Shown piece after piece: positions 4,001-6,402 of a DNA stretch of 6,402 bases. Position numbers and translations under genes: made by a program. Within the stretch, counting starts at the first letter, position 1. Every line of letters begins with the position of its first letter. The notes under the pieces were generated by a model. The model was not told the origin of the DNA. It saw nothing but the letters and a program-made list of their open reading frames with translations, and searched no databases. This DNA comes from Chloroflexota bacterium (GTDB lineage Bacteria; Chloroflexota; Anaerolineae; Promineifilales; Promineifilaceae): contig QQUD01000028.1 of NCBI GenBank assembly GCA_008501785.1, forward strand, positions 1 through 6,402, read 5' to 3'.

Positions 4001-6402
4001 AATACATCATTTACAGAAATTTACCCTGGTGGTGGTGTGGCTTTGTCGTCTGATGGTACTGGAAATGTGACGGTAGACGTTCTGGCGCTTGGTGTCAAAG
4101 TTTATCGTGCCGATGCTGCTATACCTGTAGCAACTGCTGCTCCTGGCATTGCTGTTACTTCTCCAGCCGCTGGTGTTGAAGTTCTGGATCGCGTTGAAGT
4201 TGTGGCTACGCTTGGTGCGGCTGCATACGCTGAAGTGACCTTTGCCGTGTCTGTAGACGGTGGTGCGTACGAACCCATTGGCACAGACGACAACGCGCCT
4301 TACCGTATTTTCTACGATGTGAGTGCCTTACCGGCAGGCAGCGAAGTGACGTTTAAGGCAATCGTTGATGTGGATGGCAATCTGAATTCTGACAAGGTAA
4401 GCGTTATTGTTGGTGAGGAAGAGCCGCCAATTGTTGCTGGCAGCAGTCCTTATGCCGTGATTCACTATCTGCGTACAGACGATAATTACGGTGATCACAC
4501 GACTGGTGATTACAACGATTACTGGGGCCTGCATCTGTGGGGCGATATTCAGGAAACGATTGATTGGACTGCACCGAAGCCGTTTTTGGGTGAAGACGAA
4601 TACGGCCGTTTTGCCTGGGTCCGCATCGCTAACAATCCGACAGAAGTTGGCTTCATCGTGCACCGTGGCGATACCAAAGATGGCACAGATGCTGACCGCT
4701 TCTTCAATCCTGGTGTGACGCCAGAAATATGGTTGCGTCAAGACGACGCCACTATTTACACATCACAGGCAGCAGCGCAAGGGTATGTAACCATTCGCTA
4801 CCACCGTGATGATGGTGACTATGGCACAGCCAGTGCCGATTACACCACCTTCTGGGGCTTGCACCTGTGGGGAGATGCGATTGCTGATGGTGTTGGCACC
4901 GATTGGACTAGTCCACGGCCGTTTGACGGCATCGACGACTATGGTGCTTACTGGAACGTGCCAATCCAGGCGACCGACGTTCATGTAAACTTTATCATTC
5001 ACCGGGGCGATGTAAAAGACCCCGGCCCTGATCAGAGCCTGATTCCGTCCGACAATGCATCTGTTTGGATTCAGTCGGGTGATGAAACGATTTACCCAAG
5101 TCATGGTGCGGCTGACAGCACTGTCGTTCTCCATTATCATCGAGATGCTGGTGACTATGGCGATTACGCCAGCACCGATTTCAATGATTTCTGGGGCATG
5201 CACGTTTGGACGGGTGCTGCTAATCCGAACCCGTCATGGTCTGAACCAGTGAAACCGGTTGACAGCGACATCTTCGGGCAGATTTTTAATGTGCCGCTGG
5301 TTGCAGATGCAGCAGAGTTAGCCTACATTTTTCATCGCGGTGATGCGAAAGACCCAGGTCCAGATCAATTCCTGGTACTGGATAAATGGGGTTTTGAAGT
5401 GTGGCAGTTGGAAGGGGAAGTACCTGATTCGGCAGAGCCGCATTATGTGCTGCCAATTCTAGCAACTGGTGGTGCCAACACAGGCGACATCACTGTACAG
5501 AGTGCTTACTGGGTTGATGAAAATACCATTGCCTGGGATGTGGCCACAAATCCGAGTTTGAACTACACGCTTCATTACGCGGAATTGGGTGGATTAGAAG
5601 CCACAGCAACGGGTATTACTGGGGGCAACAGCATTGCGCTGGTTCCTGGCCCGTTGAGTGATGCAGTTAAAGCAAAATTCCCACATTTGGCAAGCCTACC
5701 TGCTCTCACAATTGATGCAGCAGATTTGGCACTCGTGCCAGATATTCTCAAAGGTCAGATTGCAGTTTCGGCCGTTGATGATGAGGGCAATGCTGTAAAT
5801 GCAACTGGTTTGCAGATTCCTGGTGTGCTAGACGATTTGTACACTTACAATGGTGATTTGGGCGTAACCTGGGACGGCGATGTGCCAACTATTCGTCTCT
5901 GGGCACCGACGGCTCAATCTGTCACCTTCCATCTTTTCGCCGATGCTGATCCAACAACGACTAGCACAACGTCAGCAATGACGTTGGATGCTGCTACTGG
6001 TGTCTGGAGCATTATTGGTGATGCGAGCTGGAAGAGCCAATATTACCTGTTTGATGTAGAAGTGTATGTCCACAGCACCGGGCAGGTTGAAAATAATATC
6101 GTTACGGACCCGTATTCGTTTAGCTTGTCAATGAATTCTGCGCGTAGTCAAATTGTTGACTTGAGCGATGACACATTAAAGCCAGATGGATGGGATGATG
6201 TCGAAAAGCCAGTAATTGTGGCTCCTGAAGACATCAGTTTGTACGAAATCCACGTGCGTGATTTCAGTGTGAATGATCCGACAGTGCCTGAAGAACTGAG
6301 AGGGACTTACAAGGCATTTACGCTCGATGATTCGAATGGTGTGAATCATTTGGAAGCGTTGCAAGCGGCTGGATTAACTTACTTGCACCTGCTGCCGGTG
6401 TT
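1100..6402 (+). CDS. Exported two-headed amylopullulanase (alpha-amylase plus pullulanase), 3' end outside window
   Basis: An unbroken frame of 1767 codons runs off the right edge. Residues 1-30 are a signal peptide: basic start MRKRSR, a leucine core at 16-21, probable cleavage near A30/A31. Four X25 modules follow (35-421). The GH13 amylase (about 443-1004) has all conserved regions: DIVANH 569-574, GFRIDTVKH 699-707 with nucleophile D703, acid/base E737 in YFGEVFDG, and D808 in LGNHDVGR. It most resembles the cyclomaltodextrinase-like bacterial amylases (FYFVMPDRF at 446-454, YYHGGDLAGL). Then come an Ig/Fn3-like domain (1015-1105), three CBM41 modules (1118-1438), a pullulanase N2-like domain (1444-1580), CBM48 (1582-1690; IRLWAPTAQSV) and the opening of a pullulanase GH13 domain (YEIHVRDFS 1715-1723, then AGLTYLHLLPV). 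The expected role is extracellular cutting of alpha-1,4 and alpha-1,6 bonds in starch or glycogen. The pullulanase catalytic residues and any cell-wall anchor are not visible, so debranching is inferred. Confidence 0.95.
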   Translation, partial: MRKRSRYFLQLMFVGLLLLLLTGTRLITFAAPTSVTIAGSLQDELGCAGDWQPDCANTHLTEIGNDVWRAEFTIPAGSWEYKAALNDTWDVSYPGANILLDLGVETAVRFYYDDKTNDVLDSVNDIVAVAAGTLQSQLGCAGDWQPACVNTLLTDVDGDGIYTFATTGLPVGSYEFKVALDEAWDTSYPGSNVPFTTTATDEVVTISWDSTTTDVSVSVEAPLPPGPASVAIAGSLQDELGCPGDWQPDCANSELIYDAVDDVWQATFNLPVGAFEYKAALNDTWDENYGANAQLNGANIPLSLAAVSDVKFYYDHKSHWVTDNVNAVIATAAGSFQDELGCPGDWQPDCLQSWLQDVDGDGVYTLTTSQLPAGSYEFKVALDEAWTTSYPGANVPFTLAADNDPVTFTYDSATNDVTVDVPGGIEPGDELLVRPPVRVAAQDDVFYFVMPDRFDNGDTSNDAGGDLSGDPLVNGLLPTHKGYYHGGDLAGLTDKLPYLDGLGITAIWMTPQFDNRWVQGDGTINGSSAGYHGYWQIDYATIDPHYGSNAEMQSFISAAHALGINVYFDIVANHTGDVISNAGGIDTYVSKADQPYLDASGVPFDDRDYVGTGTFPPLDPAVSFPYVPEFAPGDDTIKSPAWLNDPIYYHNRGNSTFAGENSLYGDFFGLDDLFTEHPVVQDGLIQIYKDMITDFDIDGFRIDTVKHVNDEFWQAFGPEIDAHAAALGKTDFFYFGEVFDGNPAFTSRFTTDLPLHAVLDFGFQGAARNFASQSGNTDNLRNFYESDDYYTDADSNAYSLPLFLGNHDVGRVGLFLNQDNGGAADAELVARDALAHALMYFGRGMPVVYYGDEQGFVGDGGDQDARQDMMPSVVTTYNDDNLIGTAATTADANFDDTHPLYQTLSDYGQLVEAHPALRQGAQLHRYSEATAGIYAFSRIERSEKIEYLVALNNSEAVDSATFATDSPNTSFTEIYPGGGVALSSDGTGNVTVDVLALGVKVYRADAAIPVATAAPGIAVTSPAAGVEVLDRVEVVATLGAAAYAEVTFAVSVDGGAYEPIGTDDNAPYRIFYDVSALPAGSEVTFKAIVDVDGNLNSDKVSVIVGEEEPPIVAGSSPYAVIHYLRTDDNYGDHTTGDYNDYWGLHLWGDIQETIDWTAPKPFLGEDEYGRFAWVRIANNPTEVGFIVHRGDTKDGTDADRFFNPGVTPEIWLRQDDATIYTSQAAAQGYVTIRYHRDDGDYGTASADYTTFWGLHLWGDAIADGVGTDWTSPRPFDGIDDYGAYWNVPIQATDVHVNFIIHRGDVKDPGPDQSLIPSDNASVWIQSGDETIYPSHGAADSTVVLHYHRDAGDYGDYASTDFNDFWGMHVWTGAANPNPSWSEPVKPVDSDIFGQIFNVPLVADAAELAYIFHRGDAKDPGPDQFLVLDKWGFEVWQLEGEVPDSAEPHYVLPILATGGANTGDITVQSAYWVDENTIAWDVATNPSLNYTLHYAELGGLEATATGITGGNSIALVPGPLSDAVKAKFPHLASLPALTIDAADLALVPDILKGQIAVSAVDDEGNAVNATGLQIPGVLDDLYTYNGDLGVTWDGDVPTIRLWAPTAQSVTFHLFADADPTTTSTTSAMTLDAATGVWSIIGDASWKSQYYLFDVEVYVHSTGQVENNIVTDPYSFSLSMNSARSQIVDLSDDTLKPDGWDDVEKPVIVAPEDISLYEIHVRDFSVNDPTVPEELRGTYKAFTLDDSNGVNHLEALQAAGLTYLHLLPV
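1202..2362 (+). repeat. Four X25 (BaPul-like) modules arranged A-B-A-B
   Basis: Modules lie at residues 35-126, 127-221, 228-327 and 328-421 (bases 1202-1477, 1478-1762, 1781-2080, 2081-2362). Each opens with a G-S/T-L/F-Q-x-x-L-G-C-x-G-D-W-Q-P-x-C signature. Modules 1 and 3 share EYKAALNDTWD and an FYYD.K ending; modules 2 and 4 share DVDGDG, GSYEFKVALDEAW and NVPFT. The units were therefore copied as a pair. X25 modules accompany pullulanases and amylases and are thought to bind alpha-glucan or stabilise the enzyme. The DVDGDG stretch in the B modules (residues 155-160 and 357-362) looks like a calcium loop, but that is unproven. Confidence 0.85.
2426..4111 (+). other. GH13 alpha-amylase catalytic domain (domains A, B and C) within the amylopullulanase
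   Basis: The barrel spans about residues 443-930 and a beta-sandwich C-domain runs to about 1004 (ending LGVKVYRAD). The long insert between DIVANH (569-574) and GFRID (699-703) is the usual domain B and includes a PAWLNDPIYYHNRGN stretch and the family-like YGDFFGLDDL. The catalytic set D703, E737, D808 and the two conserved histidines H574 and H807 are all present, so this head should be active. The exact product (maltose, maltotriose or neopullulanase-like action) cannot be read from sequence. Confidence 0.88.
4142..4414 (+). other. Ig/Fn3-like linker domain within the amylopullulanase
   Basis: Residues 1015-1105 start with PGIAVTSPAAGVEV and contain VDGGAYEPIGTDDNAPYRIF and LPAGSEVTFKAIVDVDGN, the alternating strand pattern of the Ig-like domains common in exported bacterial glycosidases. 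It sits between the amylase C-domain and the first CBM41 module. A spacer role is likely; no binding residues can be assigned. Confidence 0.6.
4451..5413 (+). repeat. Three tandem CBM41 (pullulanase-associated) starch-binding modules
   Basis: Copies lie at about residues 1118-1220, 1229-1332 and 1341-1438 (bases 4451-4759, 4784-5095, 5120-5413), with a pitch of 110-113 residues. Each has HY.R..G/N.YG near its start, a [YF]WG[LM]H[LV]W aromatic motif (1141-1147, 1251-1257, 1364-1370) and an HRGD.KD motif (1188-1194, 1301-1307, 1412-1418). The tryptophans and the lysine/aspartate of these motifs are typical ligand contacts in CBM41, which binds alpha-glucans such as amylose and pullulan. Copies 2 and 3 continue as PGPDQ, whereas copy 1 reads GTDADRFF. 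Confidence 0.88.
5429..5839 (+). other. Pullulanase N2-like domain within the amylopullulanase
   Basis: Residues 1444-1580 contain SAYWVDENTIAWDV, YTLHYAELGG and FPHLASLPALTI...LKGQIAVSAVDDEGN...TGLQIPGVLDDLY, a pattern found ahead of CBM48 in the pullulanase-type alpha-1,6-glucosidase family. It has no known catalytic role. This domain separates the PulA-like family from short type I pullulanases that lack it. Confidence 0.75.
5843..6402 (+). other. CBM48 and start of the pullulanase GH13 domain, truncated by the window end
   Basis: CBM48 covers about residues 1582-1690 (LGVTW, IRLWAPTAQSVTFHLFAD, YYLFDVEVYVHSTGQVE, VTDPYSFSLSMNSARS). The catalytic barrel begins at about 1713 with SLYEIHVRDFS and reaches AGLTYLHLLPV at 1757-1767. 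In this family the YNWGYDP signature and the Asp/Glu/Asp triad come later, so none is visible here. Confidence 0.85.

Noticed and set aside
3735..4070. 111-codon plus-strand open frame
   Set aside because: It overlaps the GH13 amylase in another frame, with no ribosome site and no protein-like pattern.
4763..5203. 146-codon minus-strand open frame, with a similar 137-codon frame at 4328-4741
   Set aside because: Both are antisense to the CBM41 repeats of a confidently assigned gene. Their mutual resemblance comes from the repeats, and neither shows a ribosome site or a recognisable domain.

Overview
The window holds two genes, both cut by its edges, pointing away from each other across a regulatory-looking intergenic region of about 600 bp. 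On the minus strand (1-493) is the N-terminal part of a MoxR-family AAA+ ATPase. On the plus strand (1100 to the window end) is the first 1767 codons of a very large exported starch-degrading enzyme. No RNA gene, insertion sequence, CRISPR array or integration site was seen.

The large gene is the main content. Its layout is: signal peptide (1-30); four X25-type starch-binding modules in A-B-A-B order (about 35-421); a complete GH13 alpha-amylase catalytic domain with an intact Asp/Glu/Asp triad (about 443-1004); an Ig/Fn3-like linker domain (about 1015-1105); three tandem CBM41 (pullulanase-associated) modules (about 1118-1438); a pullulanase N-terminal (N2-like) domain (about 1444-1580); a CBM48 domain (about 1582-1690); and the start of a second GH13 domain of pullulanase type (from about 1713), which the window cuts before its catalytic residues. 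It therefore reads as a two-headed amylopullulanase: the first head would cut alpha-1,4 bonds, the second alpha-1,6 branch points, and seven starch-binding modules would hold the enzyme on the polymer outside the cell.

The intergenic region contains a perfect 28-bp palindrome, three helically phased TAAGGT repeats, an 11-bp-period TCGTTGGG repeat with GTGAC half-sites near moxR, and two ACGGCCGT palindromes exactly 30 bp apart just upstream of the likely amylopullulanase promoter. The ACGGCCGT octamer recurs three more times inside the coding sequence, in all three reading frames. This suggests a genome-wide iterated palindrome and not protein-driven sequence.

The organism is a bacterium of intermediate GC content using strong Shine-Dalgarno sites. 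X25 repeats fused to a GH13 amylase and a pullulanase are features I associate with Chloroflexota and some Actinobacteria. The GC level and AT-rich spacer fit a free-living or sludge/mat-type Chloroflexota better, but this placement is a weak inference. No wholly undescribed system is evident; the novelty candidates are the iterated palindrome, the 28-bp palindrome and the module arrangement of the enzyme.
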